Positions 7,581-16,493 of a stretch of DNA of 32,959 nucleotides are shown here, in pieces (positions within the stretch are counted from its first letter, which is position 1; each line of letters begins with the position of its first letter). Made by a program: the position numbers and the translations under genes. Below the pieces are notes generated by a model. It was not told where the DNA came from and did no database searches. It worked only from the letters and a program-made list of their open reading frames with translations. This stretch comes from Planctomycetota bacterium (GTDB lineage: Bacteria > Planctomycetota > PUPC01 > DSUN01). The stretch lies in contig VGYV01000007.1 of assembly GCA_016872855.1 (NCBI GenBank), positions 1 through 32,959 of the forward strand, in the 5' to 3' direction.

Positions 7581-10169
7581 ATGGGCGTGGTCACTCCAAG
7601 AGCGTTCCGCGCAGGACCCGTAGGGGCATTGCGGGGGCCAACCCCGGGACGGGCCGTCCTGGCCCTGCTGTTGGCCCTGCCCCTGTTGCTGCCCATGGCT
7701 TCGCCAGGCCGTGGCGAAGGCGCAGCCGACCCCGCGAAGGCGATGGAGGCCTTCATCGCGCAGCGCAAGGCCCAGATGGAGAAGGAGGAACGCGACTTCC
7801 AGCGCCTCCTCGACCAGGGCCGGTCCCTCCTCGCCGAGCACTCGTATGACCAGGCGAAGCGCGTCCTCGCCGAGGCCGCGCGCCTGCGCCCCGCCGACGA
7901 AACGTGTGCCCGCCTCCTCGCCGAGGCCGAGGCCCGCAACCCCGCCAAGGCCGGCCCAGAGCGCCTCATCGAGCGCCTGAAGGAGGAGCATCAGAGCAAG
8001 AACGCACTCCTCCAAGTCCAGCTCGACTTCAGCCTCGTCGAGGCCCGCAAAGCACTGAAGGCGGGCGAACACGCCCGCGCGCGCGAGCACGCCGAGCGCG
8101 TGCTCGACAGCGTGAGCTGCGTGGCCGACGCCGCCCGCGCGGCGAAGCTCCGCGCCGACGCCGAGGCCGTCCTCACCGCCGCCCGCGCCGCGGGTGACCA
8201 GGCGAAGGCCGCCGAACTCCAGGCCGCCATCGCCGAGCACAAGGCGCGCGCCGCGAAGGACACTTCGGCCACCCTCCTCGACCTCAGCCGCCAGGGCTGG
8301 GACTGGCTGAAGAAGGGCGACGGCGCGAAGGCCCTGGCCATCGCCGACGACATGCAGCGCCTCGACCCCGGCAATGGCCAGGCCGTGTGGCTGCGTCTCG
8401 AGGCCCAGCGGCTCGTGGGCGGCGCCGGCGACGAGGCGAAGATGAAGGCCGAGCGGAAGGAGGGCGAGAGGAAGCTCCTCGAAAACCTCGATGCCGAGTT
8501 CAAGGACCTCAAGGACGCCAAGCCCAAGATCGTCCTCTCCGGCAAGCGGCACCCGGGCGACTTCGTGGCCAGGGACGAGCGGCCCATCGAGGCCTGGGAG
8601 CAGCAGTACCGCGCCAAGCTCCGCCAGCCGGTCGAGGTCGAGCTGCGCGACGCCACCATCGCCGAGGCCTGCCGCTACCTGTCGGCTGCGGCCGACTGCA
8701 CGATGGTGCTCGACCCCGCGGTGGCCAAGGACACGCGGCGCCTCACCCTGCCCAAGATGACCATGAGCCTCGAACACGCCCTCCGGTGGGTCTGCCGCTT
8801 CTCCAAGTCCACCTACACCCTTCGTGACCACGCCATCCTCGTCACCACCCGCGGCGGCCTCCTCGACCAGCCAGTGACCCGGAACTACGACCTCAGCAGC
8901 CTCCTCATCCCCATCCGGTGCATCCGCAGCGCCTTCAACGGCGGCACGCAGGCCGACGTCCAGGGCGGCGGCGGACGCGAAACGGTCGCCTCCAACCGCC
9001 CCGGCCTGCGCGAGGACGAGACCAACGTTGTGGCCGAGGACACGATGGGCGAAACCTGGGTCCGCTTCATCCGCAACACCGTGGCACCCGACACCTGGGA
9101 GGAGCCCACCAAGGACATGGTGCAGCAGGCGCGCCAGCCCTACACCATCAACTACCGCAACGGCCGCATCGTCGTCGTCCACACCCCCGAAGTCCACGAG
9201 CAGATCGAACGCCTCCTCAACGACTTCCGCCGGGCGCGAAACCTCCAGGTCCACATCTTCGCCCGCTTCCTGGTCGTCCAGACCGACTTCCTGGAGCGCT
9301 ACGACCTCGACCTGGTGGGCCAGGGCTTCGACCTGGCGACCGACGACCTCACGCTCCAGCCCGGCACCTCGCTGCCCGAGGTCTACGGCTTCGTGAGCGA
9401 GCCGACCGACCCGTGGCAGGCAGGCACTACCATCCCCAACCCCACCCCGCCGCCCCCCACGCTGCCTGTGCCACCCCCTCGCCGCTCACTGATCGGCTAC
9501 CTCTACAACGACTCCGGCGTGAGCCTCGGCGGCGAGGGCGAGCTCGGCCTCGGCGCCGGCGACCCCCTGAGCATCCGCTGCTCCAGGATGGGCAGCCACG
9601 CCTGCAACGCCCTCCTACAGGCCGCCATCAAGCGCCGCAAGGGCACCGTCCTCACCGCACCCCGCCTCACCTGCTTCAACACCCAACGCGCCAACTTCCA
9701 GGCCGTGACCAACTACAACTACATCCGCTCCCTCAACTCCGACGGCGAGCCGGAAATCGGCAACGTGCCCGACGGCATCATCTTCGACGTCCAGCCCTTT
9801 GTCAGCTCGGACCGCCGCTACATCACCCTCGTCCTCCAGCCCCAGATGCGCACGCTGATGAACAGCGCCACGCTCCAGACCAGCGGCTTCACCTACGCCA
9901 CCACGGGCCTCCTGGCCTACCGCCGCGTGAACCTGCCCGACACGGTGCTCCGCAGCATCGCCACCACGGTGACCGTCCCCGACGGCGGCACCATGCTCGT
10001 CGGCGGGCTCGCCACCGTCCGCGAGCGCAGCGGCGAGGCCAGCGTCCCCATCCTCCACGACATCCCGCTCCTGAAGTACCTCTTCCGCGAGTGGACGCAA
10101 TTCGACAGCCGGGAGAGCCTCCTCGTCCTGGTGACCGCGGAAATCGTGCCGGACATCTTCGAGGAGTGA
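7581..10169 (+). CDS. Outer-membrane secretin 1 with N-terminal helical repeats
   Basis: 862 residues from ATG 7581 with AAAGGAG 1 base further upstream than average spacing would put it. The N-terminus has a basic region and a Leu/Ala-rich signal peptide ending near residue 45. Residues about 65-290 are alpha-helical and Ala/Glu/Lys-rich, with TPR-like units. Residues about 334-425 resemble an STN/secretin-N type domain, and a second N-domain lies near 490-550. The C-terminal part from about 553 is the secretin beta-domain. Its hallmarks are visible: GTVLTAPRLTCFNTQRANF, VPDGGTMLVGG (near 800), and the conserved end PILHDIPLLKYLF (near 823-836). It should form a multimeric outer-membrane ring. 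It is followed by a paralogue of the same architecture. Confidence 0.9.
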   Translation: MGVVTPRAFRAGPVGALRGPTPGRAVLALLLALPLLLPMASPGRGEGAADPAKAMEAFIAQRKAQMEKEERDFQRLLDQGRSLLAEHSYDQAKRVLAEAARLRPADETCARLLAEAEARNPAKAGPERLIERLKEEHQSKNALLQVQLDFSLVEARKALKAGEHARAREHAERVLDSVSCVADAARAAKLRADAEAVLTAARAAGDQAKAAELQAAIAEHKARAAKDTSATLLDLSRQGWDWLKKGDGAKALAIADDMQRLDPGNGQAVWLRLEAQRLVGGAGDEAKMKAERKEGERKLLENLDAEFKDLKDAKPKIVLSGKRHPGDFVARDERPIEAWEQQYRAKLRQPVEVELRDATIAEACRYLSAAADCTMVLDPAVAKDTRRLTLPKMTMSLEHALRWVCRFSKSTYTLRDHAILVTTRGGLLDQPVTRNYDLSSLLIPIRCIRSAFNGGTQADVQGGGGRETVASNRPGLREDETNVVAEDTMGETWVRFIRNTVAPDTWEEPTKDMVQQARQPYTINYRNGRIVVVHTPEVHEQIERLLNDFRRARNLQVHIFARFLVVQTDFLERYDLDLVGQGFDLATDDLTLQPGTSLPEVYGFVSEPTDPWQAGTTIPNPTPPPPTLPVPPPRRSLIGYLYNDSGVSLGGEGELGLGAGDPLSIRCSRMGSHACNALLQAAIKRRKGTVLTAPRLTCFNTQRANFQAVTNYNYIRSLNSDGEPEIGNVPDGIIFDVQPFVSSDRRYITLVLQPQMRTLMNSATLQTSGFTYATTGLLAYRRVNLPDTVLRSIATTVTVPDGGTMLVGGLATVRERSGEASVPILHDIPLLKYLFREWTQFDSRESLLVLVTAEIVPDIFEE

Positions 10170-10241
10170 TCGCGCCCGATCGTGCTTCGGCGGGGCGCAG
10201 GAATGCGGCCCGCCGGCCCTGCTGCTCAAAGGAGACGACCC

Positions 10242-12662
10242 GTGAGAAAGCCAGTGGCTCCGACCCCCGTGATGACGGCCCGCTTCGGGCCTGGGCGATG
10301 GCTGGCCCTCGCCCTCTTGGCCGCCCTCGCCTCCGCTGCCTGGGCGGAACAGGCGGCCACCTCCCCGCAGCGCGACGATAGCCAGGCGGCCCGCGAGGCC
10401 GAAGTCGCACGCCAGCAACGCCTCCAGGAGGCCCAGGTGCTCGCCGCGCGCGGCAAGGAACTCGTGGCCAAGCGCGCCTTCGCCGAGGCCCGCGAGGCCC
10501 TCCGCGAAGCCCTCCGCCTCAACCCCGCCGACGCGGCCTCCCGCAAGCTCCTCGACCAGGCCGAAGCCGCCCTCGGCGTGGCCAACGGCAACGACGTGCT
10601 CGCACACACACGCCAGACCCACGCCTTCAAGGCCCAGGTGCTCCGCCAACAGATCCAGCTCGACCTCTTTGAGGCGGAGAGGTGCCTGAAGGCGAAGGAA
10701 TACGACAAGGCGATCCAGCAAGCGGGGCGCGCCCTGGCCGCCGTGGACCAGGTGGACGATCCCCGGAGCTCTGCCGACCTGCGCGAGCGCGCCGAGAAGC
10801 TTGCTGCCGAGGCCCGCACCGCCGCCTTCGCGACCGCCGCCGCGCGCCGCCAGGCCGACCTCGAACGCGCCAAGGCCCAGGCCGCCGCCGAGAAGTCAGA
10901 ACGCGAGCGCGACCAGGCCCAGGGCCTCCGCGTCCTGCGCGACCAGGCCAGGAAGCTCCTCGAGGCCAAGGAGTATGACAAGGCCAACGCCCTCATCGCC
11001 GAAATGCGGCGGATTGACCCCGACAGCCGCGACGCCCAGCTCCTGACCGACCAGGTGCGCGAGGCCACCGAGGCCTCCCGCGGCTGGCGCGGCAAGAGCC
11101 GCGAGCGCCGCGAGGGCGAGAGCGCGCTCCTGACGGGAATCGAGAGGGAGATGCGCCCGCCCAAGCCCGACGTGGTGCTCTCCCGCGACCCCAAGGCCCG
11201 CAGGACCCGCGTGGCGGCCGGCCCGATGGAGCCCTGGGAGGCCGAGCTCCGCTCCAAGCTCGCCACCCCCGTTACCGTCGAGTTCCGCGAGACTCCTGTC
11301 GCACAGGCCGTCGAGCAGCTCCAGAACCTCGGCAACGTGAATATCATCCTCGACCCCGAGGCCACCACGGGCCATGCTCCCGTGACCATCTCCCGCACCC
11401 GGATGCCCCTCGAGCACATGCTCCGCTGGGTCGCGCGCTTCGGCAACCTCCAGTACTGCCTGCGCGACGGCGCCATCTACCTCACGGGCCGCGGCGGCAC
11501 CCTCGACGCCCCAGTCACCAAAATGTACGACGTGACCACCCTCCTTAGCCCTGCCACTACCGCCGAGCCCGTCCGCAACGCCGGCCCCATCGAGCCCGGC
11601 GCCAGGCCCTTCCAGATCGTCGAGGCCACCAGCCCCGACCCCGAGCCCATCGGCCGCGGGTGGGTCGAGTTCATCAAGTCCACCATCGCCCCAAGCACGT
11701 GGGACCAGACCCTTCAGGCCGCCCCCCAGCCTTACACCATCCAGTACCGCAACGGCCGCATCGTTGTCGTCCACACCCCGGAGGTCCAGCGGCAGGTCGA
11801 GGACCTGCTGAACGACTTCCGCAAGGCCCGCACCCTTCAGGTCCACATGATCGGCCGCTTCGTCACCATCGAAAAGAAGTTCCTCGAGTCCCTCAACCTC
11901 TCCTTCTCCTACGACAGCGACACGACGGTGACGCCGCCGCTGACGCCGGGGGTGAATGCCCACGACGTCACGGCCTCGATGAGCCCTGCGCCCCAGGTGC
12001 CCAGCCTGACACAGTTCGATGCCTACGGCCCGAGCGGCGGCCTTGGCGTCCGCTACTCACTGCTCGACGACAACTCGCTGGTCCTGCTCCTGAAGGCCGT
12101 GATGAACGAGGGGAAGGGCACCGTGCTCGAGGCCCCGCGCCTGACCTGCTACAACACCCAGCGGGCCAACATCCAGGTGCTGCGCAATCGCAACTACGTG
12201 CGGCGCGTGAGCAGCGACTTCACGCCTGAGATCGGCAACATCCCCGAGGGCACGATCTTCGACATCCAGCCCTTCGTGAGCGCCGACCGCCGCCACATCA
12301 CCCTCGTCTGCCAGCCCCAGATGCGCACCTTCGTCAGCTTCACCACCTTCTCCTACGGCGTCCAGACCGTCCAGGTCAGCGACGACGATACGCTCGACCT
12401 GATCATGATCGTCCAGCTCCCCACCACCACCCTGCGCTCGATCGGCACCACCGTGACCGTGCCCAACGGCGGCACCATCGTCATGGGCGGGTTCACCGTC
12501 GTCGAGGAGCGGAGCGGCATCGCCACCGCGCCCCTCGTCGAGGGCATCCCGCTCCTGCGCTACCTCTTCCGCGGACGTGATATCATCGAGGGACGCCGGA
12601 GCCTGATCATGCTCATCAGCGCGGAGACGGTGGACGACATCTTCGAGGAAGAGGAGGGCTAG
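10242..12662 (+). CDS. Outer-membrane secretin 2, tandem paralogue
   Basis: 806 residues from GTG 10242, chosen because AAAGGAG at 10229-10235 is well placed and a normal signal peptide (RWLALALLAALASAAWA) then starts the protein. Architecture matches the preceding gene: helical TPR-like repeats (about 45-290), an STN-like domain (about 327-420), a second N-domain starting near 473 (WVEFIKSTIAPSTW), and a secretin beta-domain from about 531. The beta-domain includes GTVLEAPRLTCYNTQRANI, VPNGGTIVMGG (near 740) and the PLVEGIPLLRYLF end motif. Spacing from the first secretin is 72 bp with no promoter seen, so the two are probably co-transcribed. The two proteins are clearly homologous but well diverged, most strongly between the N-domains and the barrel. 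Confidence 0.9.
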   Translation: MRKPVAPTPVMTARFGPGRWLALALLAALASAAWAEQAATSPQRDDSQAAREAEVARQQRLQEAQVLAARGKELVAKRAFAEAREALREALRLNPADAASRKLLDQAEAALGVANGNDVLAHTRQTHAFKAQVLRQQIQLDLFEAERCLKAKEYDKAIQQAGRALAAVDQVDDPRSSADLRERAEKLAAEARTAAFATAAARRQADLERAKAQAAAEKSERERDQAQGLRVLRDQARKLLEAKEYDKANALIAEMRRIDPDSRDAQLLTDQVREATEASRGWRGKSRERREGESALLTGIEREMRPPKPDVVLSRDPKARRTRVAAGPMEPWEAELRSKLATPVTVEFRETPVAQAVEQLQNLGNVNIILDPEATTGHAPVTISRTRMPLEHMLRWVARFGNLQYCLRDGAIYLTGRGGTLDAPVTKMYDVTTLLSPATTAEPVRNAGPIEPGARPFQIVEATSPDPEPIGRGWVEFIKSTIAPSTWDQTLQAAPQPYTIQYRNGRIVVVHTPEVQRQVEDLLNDFRKARTLQVHMIGRFVTIEKKFLESLNLSFSYDSDTTVTPPLTPGVNAHDVTASMSPAPQVPSLTQFDAYGPSGGLGVRYSLLDDNSLVLLLKAVMNEGKGTVLEAPRLTCYNTQRANIQVLRNRNYVRRVSSDFTPEIGNIPEGTIFDIQPFVSADRRHITLVCQPQMRTFVSFTTFSYGVQTVQVSDDDTLDLIMIVQLPTTTLRSIGTTVTVPNGGTIVMGGFTVVEERSGIATAPLVEGIPLLRYLFRGRDIIEGRRSLIMLISAETVDDIFEEEEG

Positions 12663-12767
12663 GCCCCAGAGCGCCCCCGGTCGCCCGCGTGTGGCGGGCC
12701 GCACGCCCGTTCCGGTCCCGGCCTTTTCGCGCCCTGCGGCCTCACGCGGATTCCTGGACAGGTTCCT

Positions 12768-12918
12768 AAATGGGTTTCAGCGATTCGGAGCAATGGATTT
12801 GGTTTGGAGTGCGGCCTTCAGGCCGTGGGAGCCCTGATACGGGCTAAAGCCCGCACTCCAAACAGGTGCCTTGAGAGATGCAACCAACTTGGATGCTCCG
12901 AATCGCTGAAACCCATTT
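12768..12918. repeat. Nested palindromic element, REPIN-like core (E2) inside a perfect 25-bp inverted repeat
   Basis: The arms 12768-12792 and 12894-12918 are perfect 25-bp inverted copies. Nested inside, 12802-12863 holds a second inverted pair whose arms both begin GTTTGGAGTGCGG. Each inner arm then carries a mini-hairpin with a different stem, ggccTTCaggcc and gggctAAAgccc. GGAG lies at the foot of each hairpin. Confidence 0.9.
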
Positions 12919-13271
12919 GGTGTGCCGCGGAGCACGGGAGAAGGCAAGCGGGGTCGCGGATCTTTATGAGAACTTGACGCCCGGGCGTCCCGATTTGATG
13001 CGGGATTTACGCCGCATGGGGTATGCTTCCGACGGAAAGGAGAAGTGGCGAGTGCGGGAGGGTTCCGTTGGTCCTTTGCGTGAAAGGACCGCTGCCACGA
13101 CCGGACCACGCCCTGGCCAGTGCGAGGCAGCGCCCCAGCCGCCCAGGTGCGGCAGGCAGGACGGCCGTTTTAGTCCCGGCTCGCTTGCGCCCCGCGGCCG
13201 GCGATCGCTCGTGCGCCGCGGGGCGTGGTGTTTGGCATTGTGCGGCCCCACAGGCTGAGGCATTGAGGGAC
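12919..13271 (+). other. Gene-free leader upstream of the large TPR gene
   Basis: No convincing gene is seen in these 353 bp. An AAAGGAG followed by GTG at 13052 opens a 68-codon Arg/Pro/Gly-rich frame without recognisable features. A small hairpin (GTCCTTTGCGTGAAAGGAC) lies at 13070-13088. TTGACG (12974-12979) and TTGATG (12995-13000) occur, but neither has a good -10 box at 16-18 bp, so the promoter of the downstream operon is not identified. Confidence 0.5.
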
Positions 13272-16200
13272 ATGCGGCAGCCGTTGAACGCGCTTGTTCG
13301 CGCCGCCACCGCGGCGCTCGTCGTCGCCCTGGCCGGCATGGCCTGTGCCGGCACCCCCTCCTGGTCCCGCCGGCTGGAGTTCGCCTCGCGCCTCCTGCGC
13401 AACCACGGTTACGCCGACCTCTCCAAGCAGGTGGTGAATCAGCTCCTCGACGACCCGGCGATCAAGGGTCCCGAGCGGACCGAACTGTACAAGGCGGTGG
13501 GCGAATACCACGTTGAGGCTATCGAGAGCGTCAAGGGGAAGGACGCCTTCCAGCAGTGCATCTGGCACCTGGGCGAAGCCAGGAAGTACTTCACCAAGTA
13601 CGCCGAGGAGAAGAAGGGCGGCGGCTTCGAAATGCAGGTCCGCATCACCTGGCTCTCGGTTAACAGGGCTCGCGTCTACTCCCGAATGCTCGAGGAAGCC
13701 GACACACCGAAGGCCGACCAGGCGAAGCACAAGGCCGAAGCCGTCAGCGCCTACAGGGCCGCCATCAAGGAGTTCGAGGACCTCGCCAAGGCCAAGAAGG
13801 CCGAGGAGGACAAGGCGAAGGGCCTGGCGAAGCTCAAGGAGGACGCGAACTTCGTCCGCGTCCGCAACGAGCACGTCAGCGTGCGCATCTACCTCAACGA
13901 CACGCGCGTCGAGCTCGGCAAGTTCCTCAAGAAGACGGGCGCCGACGCCAAGGAGTGGCGGGCCCTGATTGACGCCGCGGTCAAGGACTACCGGGCCATG
14001 CTCTTCGAGTTCGGCGGCGCCGCAGGCCTCGCCCAGATCAACGTCAAGCTCGCCAAGGCCCTCATGGAGCTCGGCCCCGAGGGCGACAAGGAGGCCATCG
14101 AACGGCTCGACGAAGTGTGGGAGAACCGCCAGGCCTACCTCGACTTCCTGGCCATCCCGTGCGAGGCCATGCACGTCAAGGCCATGATCCTCGTCCGCCA
14201 AAAGAAGCACTCGGAGGCGACCGACGTCCTGGACGACATGATCAGCCGGCGCACAGGCCGCGGATGGGAGCCGGCCAAGCTCCCGATTGACCAAGTCAGC
14301 GAGCGGGTCACCGACATCCTCCAGAACCTCGATGAGGGGGAAATCCAGAAGCAATACGACGCCAAGGCCCTCGCCGAGTCGTTCGTCCTCCTGGCCGAGG
14401 CATATGCCGCGCGCGGCAAGGCCGCCGAGGACGCCAAGAAGCCCGCCAAGGAGAGCGAGCGCCTCTATGGCATGGCCTACGAGATCGCCCTCGGCGTCTG
14501 GGAAGCCAAGCTGATGCTCCCCGACCCCAAGTACGCCGGCCTCGTCCAGACCTGGCGCGAAAAGGGCCGCCGGCCACTCTCCCTCACCGACCTGAACATC
14601 ATGATCCGCAAGCTGCTCGAGGAGGGGGAGAGGTTCCGCGAGAAGGACCCCGAGCGCTCGCGCGCGGCCTACCTCAAGGCCGCCAAGCTCTACACCGAGG
14701 TCGCCGGCCGCACCAAGCCCGAGCCCGACCAGGTGCGCAAGATCTGGGACAGCGTCGCCAAGTGTTACTATGCGGGTGGCGACTGCATGTCCGCCTACGT
14801 CGTCTTCACCGGCCTGTCGCGTTGGTCCCTCAGGCCCCAGCCTCCGCATCCTGTGGCCTATGGTTTTGCCCAGGCCGCCGTGTCCGCCATCCGCGCTCAG
14901 TACGACCGGAGCGTGAAGGACAAGGCCAGCCCGTCGCAGATCGCCTTCGAGAAGAAGCTCCTCGGTGACGCGAATCTGTGGGCCGAGTCCCTCAGCATCG
15001 AGGGCCCCGAGGGCCACGCCATCGCCGAGGCGCGGCGGCTGCGCGGCGAGAAGAAGTTCCACGAAGCTCTCAAGCTCCTTGACGGCGTGCGTCAGGAGTC
15101 CCGGGTCTACCCCCACGCGCTCCACGAGCGCGCGATCATCCTCCGCGAGATGTTCCTCGCACTCCCCAAGGAGGAGCGGGCCGCCCTGGCCGGCCAACGC
15201 CTCCTCAAGGGCGCGCTCGAAGCCTTCCAAGGCTGCCTCGACTTCGCCAGGAAGAGGCTCCCCGAGCTCAAGGGCGACGACGCGGCGGAGGACCGAAAGC
15301 GCCTCATCGAGGTCATCGGCTCCACCATCACCATCTACTGCGACACGCTCCTGAAGGACTACGTCAACCAGCCCGCCAGGGTGCTCGACCTGACAGGGAA
15401 TCTGGCCCAGGACTACCCCGGCATCGAGGCGGCGGTCGCGTATCCCCTCATCCTCTACACCCGGATGCACGCCGCCTACGTCATCGCCACCGGCAAGGAC
15501 GCCGACCAGGCCGCCAAAGCCCTTGCCCCGCTGGACGACGCCTGGAGGCGTCTCAGGGAGTTCCCGGACTTCCGCTACCTTCCCAACGCCTGCAAGATGG
15601 GCGCCATGGCCTACAACGAAGTGGCCAAGGGCCTCGAAGAGCAGGCCAAGAAGGCCACGGGCGCCGCGAAGGCCGACCTCGAGAAGCGCGCCGCCGCCGC
15701 TCGCGACCGCGGCCTCGAGTTCTACCTCGAACTCCTCTCCCTCGCCCCCCACCAGACCCTCGTCACCTACCACTACGTCCTCGGCCAGCTCGAGAAGCGG
15801 GTCTCCGACAACAAGAACGCCGACTACCGCCGCATCGTCGAGCTCGCCCCCAGGGCCCTCGGCATGTTCCGCCCCGGCGAGGCCGACCCTGACCGCCTGG
15901 TCCAGGTCAAGCTCATCCTGGCCAACGCCTACTTCCACCTGCGCAACTGGCGCGAGGGCATCACCGTCCTCGAGGACGCCAACGGCCGCTACGAGGCCGA
16001 GCACCAGAAGCGGATGAAGATCTATGAGGACATCAAGAGGCGGGCCGAGGAGGCCGGCAAGCAGGCTCCCAAGCTCCCCGCGCGCCACCCACTCCAGGCC
16101 CAGGTGCTCGAAGCGCTGGGCCGAGCCTACGTCGAGACGAAGACGAAGCTCAAAGAAGCCAAGCTGATCTTCGCGGAGCGGGTGAAGAACTACTACCCCT

Positions 16201-16493
16201 CGCGGGAGAAGCCCGAACACTGGGTGGCCATGCTCTACCTGTGCAGGGCTGCCCACCTCGAAGGTGACCACGAGGAGGCCGTCAAATACCTCTTCGTCGT
16301 CTCCGAGGGCATTGCCGCGAACCCCGTCACCACGGGGGAAGGCGCGCCCAAAGACTTCCTCGACCTGGCGGCCAAGGTGCAGCAGGAAGTGAGAGCGCTT
16401 CCAGAGTCCCTGCTGAAGCGGAAACTCCTGGACGCGCTCGACGGCATCCTCAAGAAGCTCAGGGACGCAGTGAGCAAGGGAGACAAGCGTTGA
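13272..16493 (+). CDS. Large exported TPR-repeat protein
   Basis: 1073 residues from ATG 13272. The frame is open further upstream to 13023, but only the 13272 start gives a proper signal peptide (MRQPLNALVRAATAALVVALAGMACAG), so it is chosen although the ribosome binding site is weak. The mature protein is almost entirely alpha-helical, Ala/Glu/Lys/Leu-rich, with many degenerate tetratricopeptide units (for example around residues 30-100, 370-420, 830-880 and 920-1050). There is no transmembrane segment after the signal and no catalytic motif. It overlaps the next TPR gene by 4 bp (TTGA). Large exported TPR proteins are common partners of TolQ/TolR-type motors, such as the Glt proteins of Myxococcus gliding. 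It is probably a periplasmic adaptor; its target is unknown. Confidence 0.75.
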   Translation: MRQPLNALVRAATAALVVALAGMACAGTPSWSRRLEFASRLLRNHGYADLSKQVVNQLLDDPAIKGPERTELYKAVGEYHVEAIESVKGKDAFQQCIWHLGEARKYFTKYAEEKKGGGFEMQVRITWLSVNRARVYSRMLEEADTPKADQAKHKAEAVSAYRAAIKEFEDLAKAKKAEEDKAKGLAKLKEDANFVRVRNEHVSVRIYLNDTRVELGKFLKKTGADAKEWRALIDAAVKDYRAMLFEFGGAAGLAQINVKLAKALMELGPEGDKEAIERLDEVWENRQAYLDFLAIPCEAMHVKAMILVRQKKHSEATDVLDDMISRRTGRGWEPAKLPIDQVSERVTDILQNLDEGEIQKQYDAKALAESFVLLAEAYAARGKAAEDAKKPAKESERLYGMAYEIALGVWEAKLMLPDPKYAGLVQTWREKGRRPLSLTDLNIMIRKLLEEGERFREKDPERSRAAYLKAAKLYTEVAGRTKPEPDQVRKIWDSVAKCYYAGGDCMSAYVVFTGLSRWSLRPQPPHPVAYGFAQAAVSAIRAQYDRSVKDKASPSQIAFEKKLLGDANLWAESLSIEGPEGHAIAEARRLRGEKKFHEALKLLDGVRQESRVYPHALHERAIILREMFLALPKEERAALAGQRLLKGALEAFQGCLDFARKRLPELKGDDAAEDRKRLIEVIGSTITIYCDTLLKDYVNQPARVLDLTGNLAQDYPGIEAAVAYPLILYTRMHAAYVIATGKDADQAAKALAPLDDAWRRLREFPDFRYLPNACKMGAMAYNEVAKGLEEQAKKATGAAKADLEKRAAAARDRGLEFYLELLSLAPHQTLVTYHYVLGQLEKRVSDNKNADYRRIVELAPRALGMFRPGEADPDRLVQVKLILANAYFHLRNWREGITVLEDANGRYEAEHQKRMKIYEDIKRRAEEAGKQAPKLPARHPLQAQVLEALGRAYVETKTKLKEAKLIFAERVKNYYPSREKPEHWVAMLYLCRAAHLEGDHEEAVKYLFVVSEGIAANPVTTGEGAPKDFLDLAAKVQQEVRALPESLLKRKLLDALDGILKKLRDAVSKGDKR

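Noticed and set aside
12663-12767. Possible terminator hairpin after secretin 2 (gcccgc/gcgggc, about 12683-12699)
   Set aside because: The stem is only 6 bp and no T-run follows.
13052-13258. A 68-codon frame after AAAGGAG and GTG upstream of the large TPR gene
   Set aside because: The ribosome binding site is good, but the peptide is Arg/Pro/Gly-rich with no signal or domain and no identified promoter; it may be only leader sequence.
13170-16271. A 1033-codon antisense frame opposite the large TPR gene
   Set aside because: It mirrors the codon structure of the TPR gene, which has a signal peptide, helical repeats and operon overlap. The antisense product has no recognisable domain.
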